From Hirudo medicinalis (taxonomy: Eukaryota; Annelida; Clitellata; Hirudinida; Hirudinidae), in assembly GCA_011800805.1 (NCBI GenBank), contig MPNW01000013.1, forward strand, positions 192,478 to 256,477: a stretch of 64,000 nucleotides of DNA. The letters are read 5' to 3'. Numbering within the stretch: position 1 is the first letter of the stretch; every line of letters starts with the position of its first letter. Shown piece by piece: positions 1 to 12,767 of the stretch. The notes under the pieces were generated by a model. That model saw only the letters and a list, made by a program, of their open reading frames with translations, made no database searches and was not told the origin of the DNA. The position numbers were made by a program, and so were the translations under genes.

Positions 1-530
1 GATGTGATAGATTGTGTCCTCGGTTTGTGCACTGAATGTCAATGAGTTAGTTATAAATGATAATTTTTCTTATGCACCTTTTCACCTGCACTGCGCAACT
101 AGAGTGCTAACAAGTTGATCAGTGCAATGACGTACATGTCGACGTTTGACATTTGAAAAGCAGCGATAGCAGCTGATCGACCGGTTGGTTGGTCGGTCGG
201 TCGGTCGGCCCGCCTCCTCCTTGGGCCTTGTAGTAAGGCCTCGATCTACTCAGTGGATTAACAACTGCAACAGGTCTTTCCTGTTGGGAGCCAAAAATAC
301 ACCCGGCCCCGTGATAACAACAATTATTAATAGCATCAGTGAATAAAGCAGAGGCGCATAGCTCTCTGTCTATCAGATTCTAAAAAAAAATTCTCGACAT
401 TTTATTCTCTTGCCGATCTTCACGATCTTCACCGTCATCATCATCACGCCCTTAGGCATTCATGCCTGCGCTTAGAGCGCTCACAATTACACCTACCCAT
501 CCGGCCAGCCATACTTGCGCACACACGCGC

Positions 531-577
<47 letters not shown>

Positions 578-1025
578 CACACACACGTAATGGCTGAATA
601 CTTTTACTGGGTGGTGCTTACATGTACTCTGGATATTTATTCAGCTATTACAAGAACGCCTCTGGGTCGGCTCGTTGGCGCGCGATGTAACATTTTTGTA
701 AAACGATCATCATTATCATCGCCACCCTGATCATTGACGTCGTTGTCGTCAGCAGAAGCAGTAGTAATAGTAGCAGCAGCAGCTCGGTTGCCACGGCTGC
801 AAGTACGGCCATCTGAAAGGATAACTTATTTTTTAACGTGGGCTGAACGTTGCTGGTGTGCTGAATTTTTTTTCTTTATCGATCTGAGGTCTCCCCTCAC
901 TGTCTCATGTTGTCTCTCCTCCTCATCTTCGACGTCATCATCATCATCAACAGTTCAACCATCACCACTCTGTCAATAGCTGACATAAGCTCAAGGAATT
1001 ACAACAATGCTGATCATTTTATTAG
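1..1025. other. Upstream intronic or 5' region of the PIM-type kinase gene
   Basis: No coding exon is recognisable here. The stretch ends in a splice acceptor (ttattag at 1019-1025) leading into the first visible kinase exon, so much of it is probably intron. It holds a GGTT/GGTC run near 181-210 and a CA repeat at 533-586. The exon for the glycine-rich loop and the ATP-binding Lys is not seen and presumably lies to the left of the window. Confidence 0.5.
533..586. repeat. (CA)n microsatellite
   Basis: This is an almost pure CA dinucleotide run with one AA interruption near 561. It lies in the non-coding stretch upstream of the kinase exons. Confidence 0.9.
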
Positions 1026-1637
1026 GATGAAGACACAGGCAAGGTGATGCCGCTAGAGGTCAACCTGCTGAAGAGGTCGTCGGGTGCCGACGGAGTCATC
1101 CAATTACTGGACCAGTACGAGCTGGAAGACTCCTACATACTGGTACTGGAGAGGCCCGGGAGATGCAAGGACCTTTTCGACTACATCACCGAGAAGGTCT
1201 TCCTACAGGAGGAGGAGGCCAGGATTTTCCTCTACAGACTCGTCACCGTCATGGTGGAACTCAAGAGAAGAGGCATCTACCACAACGACATCAAGGACGA
1301 GAACATCATACTCGACCTGGGCGAAGACCGAGGGGAACTCGGCAAGGACCTCCGCCGGGGCGGAGAGGCCGTTCCCGATCTGAAAGTCATAGATTTTGGC
1401 TCGGGCATAGACGCCGGGGACGATGTCGACAGCGACGATGAAGTCTACACGCAATTCAACGGTGAGTCCCCGTTGTTTGTTTGGTCCAGATAATAATGCA
1501 GATTCGAGAGACTGAAGATGATTGCTATAAATTGATCACTATTGAGCTTGCTGGTTGCTGTGGGTTGGGTTTGGCGACTGGATTATTGGTTAGGGGAAAT
1601 ATATTGTTAATAATAATAATAGTAATAATAATAGATA

Positions 1638-1670
<33 letters not shown>

Positions 1671-4600
1671 ACAGAAATCACGAGTATCGGTAATCGTGAT
1701 CACACGACGACGTATTCACGCTGAATGTACTTGTTTTGGAATTGTCTGCCTCAAGTAGTCTTTGTTTGCTCTGTTGTCGTTGGCTGGCTGAACTTTGCCT
1801 CGTTCTTTCTCCTATCCAGGTGCGACATACGTCCACCGATCGTCATCATCATCGCCTTTATTAGTGTCGTTATCAGACCGTCGGTATCGTTATCATCATC
1901 AGTCATCCTTCTCGACGACGTTAGCAACGCGAGCAACAACAACATTCCTCTTTATCTTTAGCAGTATCATCAACGATATAAAAGATTCTCTCTAATTGTG
2001 TCCTGCATCCTGGTTACAACAGAAGGACTATTATAATTATTCCAAGAACTCCTACGCACTCTAGACGTTTTGGCGATGACATGATAAAAAAAGAAAGGAA
2101 ACGATGATGATGATGATGATGACTAGCATCACCTTCTTCATCATCATAATCGTTCCTTTGGAATGCTTCAGCTGAATCTTTAATCTGAACTTTGGCTCCA
2201 GTTTGAACTTGTGAACTTTGATTTCGTCGTTGTGGGCCAAACGAGGTGCAGAGTTTTTGTTTGAGTGATCGTTTGTAGCTTGCATATTATTGTATTGCCT
2301 GATGAGATATTTCTTCTTCACACTTGCATGTAGAACTTGTTCGAACTTGATCATGTGGTCTTGGTTTCATCTGTGTCTTATGACGCTGGTTATGAAGACT
2401 TGGGTTGTTGACGAAGATTGCATTTGTTACTGTTGTTACCTACAACTGCAAATGCTACTCTTATCACTCGAGGTCATGATTGTGATCGTGATCACCAACG
2501 TCGTAACCTCTTAACCTTCAGGATTCTATATCATCCTAGTGGGTTGTTGACTGCTCTGCTCAGCTCAGCTTGCTGAAAATTAGCAGCATCCTTCAAACGA
2601 TCGAGCAACACCTGTCCAATTAATCAATCAAGTTCGTTTCCATTTCACCTTTTGTGCTCCTACACCCGAGGTTGATGACCTATTTAGGAGCCTCCACTTG
2701 AAAGCAATTTTCCTACTTGTTCATTTATTGGTTATTCACCCGAGCATTGATATCTTCTGATGAAGTGTTGTGGAGAATAATCTGACTGAACACTGCCTGT
2801 TGTTGTTGTTGTTGTTGTTGTTGTTTTTCTGCTAATGTGCATTAACACCTTTCTTTTGAGGTGAGGTCGTTGACGCAGTCTCACTCAGAACATTTAGCAA
2901 TTCAAAAACACAGTCGTTATAATAATTATAATAAAGTCGTTAGTAAAATTATTGAGTTTGAATTTTAAACATTGAAATGAAAAAAAAAACAATTTAGACT
3001 CCACTCTACTCTTCTCTACTCTTTCACAAAAACAACAGGCAGGTCAAATTATTTGGAGCAATCGATCAAATTGATTTTCATCAGCTCTATCATTGTGGGT
3101 TATTGAGTACACCATGACACCCTGACACCCGTGGCCGATTTCTAATGATGGTGTCTAGCTTTGGTTTTTTGTCTCCGCCATTGTTTTGTTTTTTTTTAGG
3201 AAATGGGCATGGGTTGCTGTGGGGCTTGTTTACCTTTTGATACTTTTATAGGAGCCATTCAAGATTTAGATGATCTTCTGAAGTTATCTCATCTTCTCGT
3301 GATTTGGACTTTGGGTTTCTAGCCACTCCACTTAGTCTCAATATTAGTCAAGCAGTGGTGTGTCCCACTTTTCATGTCAACAAATCGAACCAGATTCTCA
3401 ACTCGTCGCATTGACGTTGTTACCGAACATTACATTTGCTGCTTAGTGTAGTGGCTTGCAGGATATTTTTAGTTTATTTTGTTGAATCTACTGATGAGAA
3501 ACAACTTGCAGATTTCAAAGCTTGCTTGCATATCCCAATGTCTGGTGAAGTATAAATAGTTGTTGAGTCAACAACTTTGTCAGTAATGATGTAGATGTCT
3601 GTAATTGGCTGGAAGTTTGTTGTCGGAGAATTCACTCGAGCATGGAGTGATTTTCTTTTGGATGATAGGAAGAGTTGCCGATAGTTGTGGGATTAATGCC
3701 CGTTGAGTCGCGCTTGGTCGGTTTCGGTAGCCAACTGTTGCAGGTGTAAGTTTCATTGTTTCACTTTCCATCTTTGTACCGAAACATATGTTGCCATGGA
3801 GCTGTTGGCAGCGTCGATGTTGATAACGATGGTTGCTAGAGCAGCAAGCATATAACATCATTATTAATATTAAAGAGAGAGACGTTGATATTGAGAGGGG
3901 CTCGAAGTACCTTCTCTGTGATTTCTTGGAACATCTTGGAATGACTCTTTGTTTCTATGGAGTAACTGGCAATTTCTAACCATCCATAACTCCTCGTAGT
4001 GTTTGATTGCCAGTGTCGATCAATAAGCCCACGCACTTTGCACACCTGCCTCTCTGCTCACCTGTAGTTAAGTGGAGCTGTTTATTTGTCTATGCGAGTT
4101 CGTTCCTATCCCGCCCTTTTCGAAGTTACATCTGCTCTCCTTTCCTTCACATTGTTCGTTTGTTTGCTCCTCACACGAGTCTAGGGTCGATTGCCTGCCT
4201 GCCTGCCTGCGAAAGGTGCTTAATTTAAGTTAATTGCTATCAGGTCTCCCATTCGGCTACCTAGTTTTTGCTTTTGTGTGATGCTACTGTGTGCTGTTTG
4301 ATGATCGATATTTAGCATGCGTGCAGTTTACATAACTGGTCGGTATTTTAAACAGCTTCCACCTTTTATTATATAGGCACGAGACTGTACAGTCCTCCAG
4401 AGTGGATCAGGGACCACAATTACAGGGCCGAGCCGGCAGCGGTTTGGTCGCTCGGGATCCTCCTCTACGACATGGTCTGCGGCGACATACCCTTTCACAA
4501 GGACGAGCAAATCTTGAGGGCCAAGCCTTTCTACAGGAGAGAAATTTCTGAAGGTCATTAATTTTTGGTTGTTCTAAAAATTGGTGCTAAGCGTTCAATT

Positions 4601-4819
4601 ATTGTTACTGATTAGCACTTAAAATCTCGACCTCCAATTAATTAATGTTCAATTAATTCGTTTTCAATTAATTCATTTCCAATTAATTCTCTTTCAATTA
4701 ATTTTCTTAAATCTTCCACAGAATGTCAAGATCTGATCGAGCAGTGTCTGACGTACGAGGCAGACGAACGTCCAACTCTGCTACAGCTCTTGCAGCATCC
4801 CTGGTTCCACCAGCAATAG
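1026..4819 (+). CDS. PIM-family serine/threonine kinase, 5' end outside window
   Basis: Three exons join in frame: 1026-1461, 4377-4553 and 4722-4819 (stop TAG). They encode 236 residues, against about 313 for vertebrate PIM1, so the N-lobe start is missing. PIM signatures in order are [10 protein letters not shown], the hinge [14 protein letters not shown], the catalytic loop [10 protein letters not shown] (about residues 85-94), IDFGSG (122-127), [27 protein letters not shown] and [13 protein letters not shown]. The ERPG-type hinge and the DMVCGDIPF stretch are typical of PIM kinases, which are constitutively active survival and growth kinases in vertebrates. Two oddities stand out. The HRD motif reads HND (AAC at 1284-1286), and about 17 extra residues rich in Gly, Arg and Glu lie between the catalytic loop and DFG. 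The second intron ends in repeated TTCAATTAATT units. I am sure of the family; the paralogue cannot be named. Confidence 0.9.
1608..1668. repeat. (AAT)n microsatellite in PIM-like kinase intron 1
   Basis: An imperfect AAT array follows shortly after the donor of the first visible kinase exon. The rest of this 2.9 kb intron has short TTG (about 2795-2824) and ATG (about 2104-2123) runs and no recognisable exon. Confidence 0.85.
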
Positions 4820-7331
4820 AAGAATTCACCATCATCATCATCCATTTCCTCATTTCCAAACCATCCATACCACTTTCAGAATCTTCAATCACCAGCCTCT
4901 TTTCTGATCTGGGTCTGAACTCTCTTGCCTCTCTCTACTGAGACTGAGCCTTTCAAGTGCCGAACCTCTTGTCGTCTTTTTCATTCTAAAGTTGTTTCTT
5001 TCGGTTTCTCTTCTTTTTTGTGCAAAAATGTTTACTTTCATTTTTTTTTATTACAAATTAAGTGAAAATTACTTTGAAAAACCGTTAGTGCGTGGTTCGG
5101 CCACGAATTCGCCATTCACCGAAACGTCCCGTACGATTTGCTTAAAAGAAGTCACTGATTTCATGGCCGTCACATCATAGTATTTGTTTATTGGATTGAA
5201 AAATGCAGGTTTTTATTTTCTTTTCCTGTAAACTTCCCTTTCTTTACTCTCACTCTATCTCATCTTCATCTTCTCCTCCTTTATTGAACTTTTTCGAAGG
5301 ACAATTGCGAACTGCTACTGTTTACGATTTAGTCGCCAGTTGCCCGTGTGGGTCTCTGGCCGCGGATTAATTTTTTTCATGTTCGTAAACTGGTAAAGAC
5401 AAACTGTTCTAATTTTTTTGGGATATTCATTTAGCTCGAGTAATTAATTATAATTTCGAGGAATTTACTTTGAACTCGTCCCATTGTGGCAACGTGTCGA
5501 TATTTGTGTCCTATTTATTGTCGATCGATCGTCTGCTGTTAATGTGGCGGTCTCCTATTTATCTGTTATGATATTTGCCGTCGACGTGCGTATTTAAAGA
5601 AGGTGATTTTCCATAGGATTTCCGTGTATATTTAATCAACCAACTTAGTAACGGGATGTTTTGAGTTCATTCACATTGTCATTTATTGTGTTACGTCGTA
5701 GTCTAACTTAACTCAACACGCCGGGACTATAAACATCTCTCGGTCTTCCGGCGCCGAGACGACCATCGAATTCCTATTGTAAAACAAAAAAGTAGTTCGT
5801 CTCGAGTGAGTCGATCGATCAGAGGTTGTCGTCGTCGTCGTTTGAAATCAACAAATTGTCACTTCTTTTCCACGTTTGACAAATTCCAGGCTCATGGGAA
5901 ACTGAACTTGATTCCCGCCGCGAGGTCGTTGCTCTTTTGGTGTAGCAATTTCGATTCTTCGCCATAAGTCTCATGAGCGTTATGTAATCTCAGCTTAACT
6001 TATGCATTTTTGTGTCCTTCACGACAGGGGTCAATAACTTTGCTCGTAGTATTTTTTTTCCTTTGTCGTATTGTATCTCTGGCGATGCCTCGGCATCGAA
6101 AAATCTCACGAGCGAATTTCAGTCGTACAATGTGGAAGAATCATTAGCGGGATGATGCACATCCTCGTCTCGATTACACTGTTGCTTGCACTTTTGAATT
6201 TTTCTGGAGATTATGGAACCTCCAGGTTGCAAATGAAAAATGTCAAAATTCTTATTCAAACTGGACTAAATTAATTGGAACTTGTTAATTTTTGCAGAAA
6301 TTATTACTGAATTTTTTTGACTGCAACGAATTGTTACATCGGCTAACATTAAGGGATTGATACTATTCCACGAGAAGTTTTCTGACATTTTGCGAGATGC
6401 AATTCCTTGGGTATTGCCAGAAATTTATAAAAATAACACCAGATTCTTTTGTTCATTTCTTTAAATTATAAATCAAAGCTCTCAGTGAGTAAAAACATAG
6501 CTATCCATTGACCTGCAAAGTACAAGCAAGACATCAAACAAATTTCGAAAAAATTTACAAATAATGATGTATAACAGTGAATATCCCAAGAATAAGTTAA
6601 TGGGATAGATTCCTCATTACACACTCGGCTGGGAGCCAGAGCTGCCAACAAGATTATGATTACGGTTCTGTCGTCGTGGCAACCGACTCGGGGAAAAATG
6701 CATTCGTTGCCCATTAGCTTCCGATATCTGTGAAGATGATGGCAGGTTTCATCAACAGGATGATATTTCGATGTTGCACTGAGAAAATACATGCTGATCA
6801 GAGCCAAAATGGCAAGCATTCATCCTATCTGAGATCTCAAGATAAGCAGTTCACAAAAATTCACATCATTCTTTCAAAGCAAGAACAGAATAAAGATGGG
6901 AAATGTTGGAGCTACGTAATCATCCCCAGTTGCTGAGTAGCGACTAAAGCAAGGATCGACATTCGACTATGAATCGAAGACCAAGCTTCCCAAAAGCTCG
7001 CTTGCTCGTGCAGGACTGTCGTCTATGAAGCCGAAGTGAATTATTACGTGGAGTCCGTCCAATCATGATTTTTTGGTGGAGAGCTGTAAATCTATGACTA
7101 CAAGACTGCGAACTGATGTGTGAATATTTTAAACTTGCTTTCGAGTCAACTTTCAACTTTGTCGCCGGCTCTTGACTTCACTTTCAATCTCTCCGACGTT
7201 CGCAGGTTCAGGATGGATGACCAAAAAGACTAAATAAAATATGATATGCACAAGAATTTCCATGATTAACAACAGAGAATCAACAATTTTCTCGGTCAAT
7301 CGAGTAGAACGACGTCGACCGATCCGCACGA
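4820..7331. other. Convergent intergenic region, PIM-like kinase / G-alpha-i
   Basis: This lies between the stop codon of the kinase and the stop codon of the minus-strand G-alpha-i gene, so it should hold both 3' UTRs. No reading frame in it resembles a known protein. It is AT-rich, with a short CGT run near 5827-5841. Confidence 0.6.
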
Positions 7332-9928
7332 TCAAAACAAGCCGCAATCTTTGAGGTTGTTCTTGATGATGATGTCGCTGACGGATTCGAAAACAAACTG
7401 GACGTTGCCGGTGTCCGTGGCGCAGGTGAAGTGCGTGTAGATCTCTTTTGCCTCCGGTCTCTGGTTCAAGCCTTCAAATCTTTTGCGAATGAATGTGCTC
7501 GCCTCTTCATAAGTGTTCTTGCCTGAAATCGATTTAAGACCAATATTTTTTTATGCAAAATGTTCTGGCTTTTTTGTAACTTAAGTTTTGTTCAGTTCAA
7601 ATTTCTTCAAATATATTAAAAAGTCTTTTGAAAAGTATAATTACATTTTGTATGCAAACCATTTACAAATGTAACATCGTCTCAAATTTCACTGCCGATT
7701 TTAAAATTTTACCTCTGTATTCTGGAAAGCAGACGGAAAGTGGTGATGTCCTTATCTTCATCTCGAATAGGTCCTTCTTGTTGAGGAAGAGAATCATTGA
7801 GGTTTCCTTGAACCAACGATTGTTGCAGATCGAATCAAAGAGTCTCATGCTTTCCATCATGCGATTCTAAACAAATAAACAAGAGCATTATTCTAGTTAA
7901 ATGAATTAAAACATTGTGTTACCGTCAGATTGTAATTAGTTCGGTAACCGAGTAGTTATGCAATTTGGCCCTAACCATTTCTTGATCCTCTGCTAGAGAG
8001 AGGTCGTATTCGCTGAGGGCAACCAAGAAGATGATGGCCGTCACCCCCTCGAAGCAGTGAATCCATTTCTTGCGCTCCGACCTTTGACCTCCTATGTCGA
8101 CCAACCTTCAGTCATAAAAATGTACAGATGATAAATATTAATGATATACAATTTGAAAAAGTGCAAACAATCATTTACAAAATAATATGAAATAACAGTT
8201 TAGAGATGCATGTTGCATGTTCGTGTCATGAAAAAAAAATTATACTCCTCCATCGCCATCGTTATCAAAATCAAAAGATTCAGAACAATAAGGAATCAAG
8301 AATTGCAGAAGAACCGTCTATAAAAGCACTCCGATGACGTTAACAGCAAAGGAAAGTCCAGAAAGACCACCATCGAGAAAGTCAGATATTTTAGCACCTA
8401 ACTCACTTGAAGTTGAGTCCCTTGAGAGTGAAGTGCGTCTCCACGATGCCCGTAGTTTTGACTCTCGTCCTCAGTACGTCCTGAGGCGTCGGTTTGTAGT
8501 TCGTTTGGCTTATCCTTTCGAGGGAGTTGAGGAAGCTGAAACCCAAGCATGACTCGGAATGATCGATCGATATTCAAATCGCTGGATTTACGTTTACTTA
8601 AGACATTACTGTGACAACGAAGAGATTAATATTATGATAACGGCGACGGTGATGATGAAATCATAACCTCGCAATTTTTTTGTAGGATTTTGAGACGAAA
8701 AATAGTTTTTACAAATCGGGAGAAAAACACGTGACGACATTATTTCGTGACCGATGACGCAGATTCGGGACAGCGACTCTGATGACTCAAACATCTAATG
8801 ACTTACTACTCAGCAGAGTCGTTGAGTTGGTACTCCCTCGAGCGCTGGAAGCACTTCTGCACTCCCGAATCTTTCCACAACCTCCTCATGACCTGACCCA
8901 GTTCGGGGGTCAAAAGGACATCCTCCATGCCACTGATCATGTGGAACATCTGCCTTGCTTCTTTCTGATATCATGGGACGGTTCGAATAATTACGAATAT
9001 TAGTTTAAACGTGATCTAATGCTATAAAGAGCTGAAGTCATCCAGCTAAACTCAGTCATAAGTTGATGCAATAATAAAATTCTATTAAATTGGTCAGTGT
9101 AATAACAACTAAGACATTGTTATTAAAACACGAATTGCATCCTCCAGATCTGTGCAAAGAATCTTTAACATAAATATTTTTACTTCAAGGTTTTACAAAA
9201 ACCAGCATGAATAGCCAAAGTGTTCCTGATATCCATAAATGTTAGTGCCTACCGTGCAATCTTGGCTCGAGAAGGCAATCTTCAGCTGTCCCATGGCATG
9301 TATGATGGCCACAAGGCTCTGGACCGTGTTGTTGTGGACGACCGGTTTGTAGCTCAGGCATTCCTCATCCGAGTAGCCGTTCTCGTGGATTATTCTGGTG
9401 ATCACGGCAATGTTATGATCGGTCATGAAACACTCGGAAATTGCGTTGGTGTTGCTAAGTCATGTCTTGCAAACATTTAGCGACTCATGTAAGATGTTCC
9501 AAGACATCTTGTACCTTATGAAAGTATCTTATTGGATGAAAATGTATGAGAGTAAATATTTTTAAAGTTGTACTCTTAATAAATGATCAACAATAAATAA
9601 TGGCATGAGAATTGAAAAATGTTTAAGAACATTTTTATAAACAATAAGCAAAGTACAAGCTTAACCAACAAAGGCTATATCACTATCTAGTGCAGACCAA
9701 AACTCACTTTATTTGCTTGACAAAAGTACTCTTTCCTGATTCCCCAGCACCTATATCAAAGCAATTCTAATGTCACTTCCTTCAACACATAAAAGCATTT
9801 CAGTACCAACCTAGGAGAAGGAGTTTGACTTGTCTGGACGCTAATGCCTGATCGTTTTTTAATTTCAAATCAATTTGTTTTGAGCGCAGAGAGGCTACTT
9901 TCTCATCTTTGCTGTGGAAACATCCCAT
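7332..9928 (-). CDS. Heterotrimeric G-protein alpha subunit, Gi class
   Basis: Eight exons on the minus strand join with matching phases: 9811-9928, 9708-9750, 9253-9394, 8807-8964, 8407-8535, 7976-8105, 7713-7866 and 7332-7522. They give 354 residues, the same length as vertebrate Gi-alpha. The protein begins MGCFHSKD: Gly2 for myristoylation and Cys3 for palmitoylation. The P-loop is GAGESGKS. Switch I carries [13 protein letters not shown] with Arg178, the cholera-toxin-type site. Switch II is [12 protein letters not shown] with Gln204. The guanine-specificity motifs are FLNKKD and CATDT. The C-terminus [10 protein letters not shown] has the pertussis-toxin Cys351 and separates it from Go, which ends in GCGLY. 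It should couple seven-transmembrane receptors to inhibition of adenylyl cyclase at the plasma membrane. The helical domain is fairly diverged but no key residue is lost. Confidence 0.96.
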
Positions 9929-11234
9929 TTTTGTTTTGTCAATCAGAAGAGACACGAATATCTCGTGGGGAAATAACGATTGGCTTTATGGCGAAAATAT
10001 AACCAAAATGTTTATTAAAACATTTATGGTAAATCGAACTTTTTTGTATTTAACTGTAACAAATTAACGAATTATGATTCCTTTTTAAAGAACAACCACT
10101 TCGCCAAATATATTTGCATAAAATGTATCCGTCTACAAGCCAACTTTTTAAAACCTGTCTTTTATTTTGCGAATAATAAACGCACAAATAATAATTACAT
10201 TAAATAGATCGAGGTATTTAGGAACTTATCGCCTTAAAAGATTCGGCGACCTGTCGAATCGAAAATTCAAATCTTCCAAAACAAAGCGCTAACTCAGAAG
10301 AAGCTCAGATTGGTCAGGAGAAACAGGTAATTTTCATCAAATTTTTTCGAATCTCAATCTAACTTTGTTTAATAAATAATTGTTGTATTCTCAAAAATCT
10401 AATTATTTCAGTCGAAACCGAGAAGTCGGCTTATTTCGCGATCAATCGCAGAACCCAGAGGTTATAATTAATTCAGCAACTTGGTTGTCATGACATTTTT
10501 TTAGATAAGATTAGCAAATTCTGACTGCATGTGGTGTAGTGGCTTCGCAAAAGACCATTCATTTTTGAACTATCATTCCTTCGCTGCTCATAAACTTGCT
10601 GGATTACATTCTTTACATTTCACAAAATCAACATCTATGAAACCTCCAAACGTGAAAATTTACTATTTTACAAATAATATCAAAATGACTGAACAATCAC
10701 GGAAAAATTAGCCCTCGTAAGGACAACTTCAACTCTCAATATGAATTTTATTGTACACAATCAAGCTATATGTGAATATAAATTTAAGTAAATATAAATT
10801 TAAAGCACATTGGCAAATTTATTAAATAGTACCAGACAAACCATCGCATTAAAGGAGCAGCTACACGGGCATTAGCCAGGCTAGATTTTGATTACTTTGT
10901 AACAAGAAAGCCATTCTCCTCCAGAAAATAGGTGAAATGCTGTTTGTGAGGGAGCAAATTTTTGACAAGGCGAGAAAGGAGCAATCGTTAAAGAAATGCT
11001 TATCATGGCGCCTAAGTACACAACCTATCCCTGGTAATGAAATGTTTTTCAATTTAAAAAACTTAAAATTTTATTTGTTTTAAAAATATTAAAATTATAA
11101 AACTGAAGAGATCTATTTACAATTTTTTTTTATTGCCAAGCATTAAATCGTTTAGAAATCGGCTTGCCCAACGAATACTCGAACAAGATTTGACAGATTT
11201 ATTATATTACATTTTCTTGCATTCAAACGATAAA
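9929..11234. promoter_or_regulatory. Divergent upstream region, G-alpha-i / first NTF2 copy
   Basis: The two flanking genes are transcribed away from each other, so this 1.3 kb should contain both promoters and 5' UTRs. It is AT-rich. I found no convincing TATA box placement or CpG-rich core. Bases 11142-11234 resemble the sequence upstream of the second NTF2 copy, so the tandem duplication reaches back at least that far. Confidence 0.45.
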
Positions 11235-11747
11235 ATGAATGCGCACGTGCCAGCCTGGAAAACTTTGGGGGAGCAAATTGTCAAGTTTTATTACTCAACC
11301 TTTGAGAGCAACAGAGAGCAACTGGTCCAGCTGTATTCACCAGATGCGCTGTTTACCTTTGAAGAACATATGGGTCAAGGCCATGCAGCTATCAAAGAGA
11401 TCCTCACAGTAAAACTTCAATTTGGGGTGATAAAACACATAGCCACAACAATTGATTGCCAGCCATCATCTGACAATGGGGTTGTTGTTCATGTAACTGG
11501 ACGCTTGCAGGTAAGAAATTAAGTAAAATTTAATAAGCTATAACAAATAATTTGTTAACTCCTCTGCAGTATGTATAGGTAAAGCTAAAATAGATCTTGG
11601 ACCCCTAATGCGATTACTCAAAATATTCGTTTACAGGCTGATAATGACCCTCCCCATGCCTTCAGTCAAACGTTGGTCATCAAGCCACTCAACGGCAGCT
11701 ACTTTATCCATCATGACTTCTTCCGGCTCTCCATCCACAATGTTTAG
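11235..11747 (+). CDS. Nuclear transport factor 2 (NTF2), tandem copy 1
   Basis: Two exons, 11235-11510 and 11637-11747, encode 128 residues, close to human NTF2 at 127. NTF2 is a small homodimeric carrier that binds RanGDP and FG-nucleoporins and returns Ran to the nucleus. Visible matches are PAWKTLGEQ, FYYSTFESNREQL, FTFEEH, GQGHAAIKEIL, IDCQPSSDNG and, after the intron, ADNDPPHAFSQT and DFFRLSIHNV. The two Asp of ADND match human Asp92 and Asp94, which contact Ran, and the Glu after Phe matches human Glu42. The start ATG sits in gataaaATG, aligned with the start of copy 2. An AATAAA poly(A) signal lies at 11852-11857. The paired 5' UTR acceptor seen in copy 2 is altered here. Confidence 0.93.
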
Positions 11748-12767
11748 GTACGAGGACATTTTTCGAGACACGAAGATCTTAATCTCTTTTGAGTCTGAAA
11801 GTCCTTCGTCATTATTCATCATCATTGCTTTGTCATTCCATCATTGATTGAAATAAAAGTTAAAAATTCGATCTTCATATTTTTTTGTGATTGGCTTGTA
11901 ACGTTCAGGATGATAATTGTATTTCATAATTGTACTTGAGAGATTATAGACTCAGACTCCTCAGATACGTTTATTCTTGTTATTAGTGCATCACTATGGA
12001 AGAAATCTGAAGTTTAATAACGGTTGCTAGAATAGATAGACATTCCGGATTAGGAAAGAATTACTTTTTTTTATATGTTGACTTTCTGAATACTTGCCTT
12101 TAGTATAAGCTTTATAATATGGTTAACGAGGGGTTGGTATTACTTCGCTATATTATTATATCCTCATCTAGCTAACTAATGCAATATGAGTTTAATTAGG
12201 TCTTTCTGACACATTGCATTCTTAAATATCTCCTAAAATTAAAGAAATATATTTTACAGCATACAAATAAAATCGAGCTATTTTTTCAATGCATCAATAA
12301 TGAAAATTATTCGAAATGTTTATCATGACAAAAAAAACCTTACTAAAATTATTTGTTATGTAAGTCGTAAATGTAAAATGAAACAGATCAATTTGCAGTT
12401 TTTTTTTAAATTAACTATTATTAAGCTCTTAAGAAATCAGCCCAACGATTACAGCAACATTTAGTATTTTTCTGGCTATTTCTCTGTTTTGTACTCTTAT
12501 TACCGAGGGATTGCGCAAAGGTTCGAATCCAATTGATTTCTTCAATTTATTAATTTACATTTACTGTTAGTTTGAATAATTCGTGACTTGATGGGTATTT
12601 TTTTTGATCGGCGGAGTCGGTACGAATACGTCCATGCTCGGACTTCGACGGCGAGGTCCATTATGCGAGGATCCACTAAAATCGACAATTACCAATAATA
12701 AATCGCGTTTACAGATATGACAGAATAATATTTATTAAATTGCATTTTCTTGCAGTGAAACGACAAA
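11748..12767. other. Spacer between NTF2 copies, partly duplicated
   Basis: The spacer holds the 3' UTR of copy 1, which is alignable with the sequence after copy 2 (for example tctgaaagt and the CATCATCATTGCT tract), and the upstream region of copy 2. Around 12433-12465 it matches 11150-11190 upstream of copy 1. About 250 bases at 12466-12715 have no counterpart there. Confidence 0.6.

Noticed and set aside
515..979. Small frames upstream of the kinase
   Set aside because: They cover a CA repeat and low-complexity sequence, without kinase motifs or splice support to the next exon.
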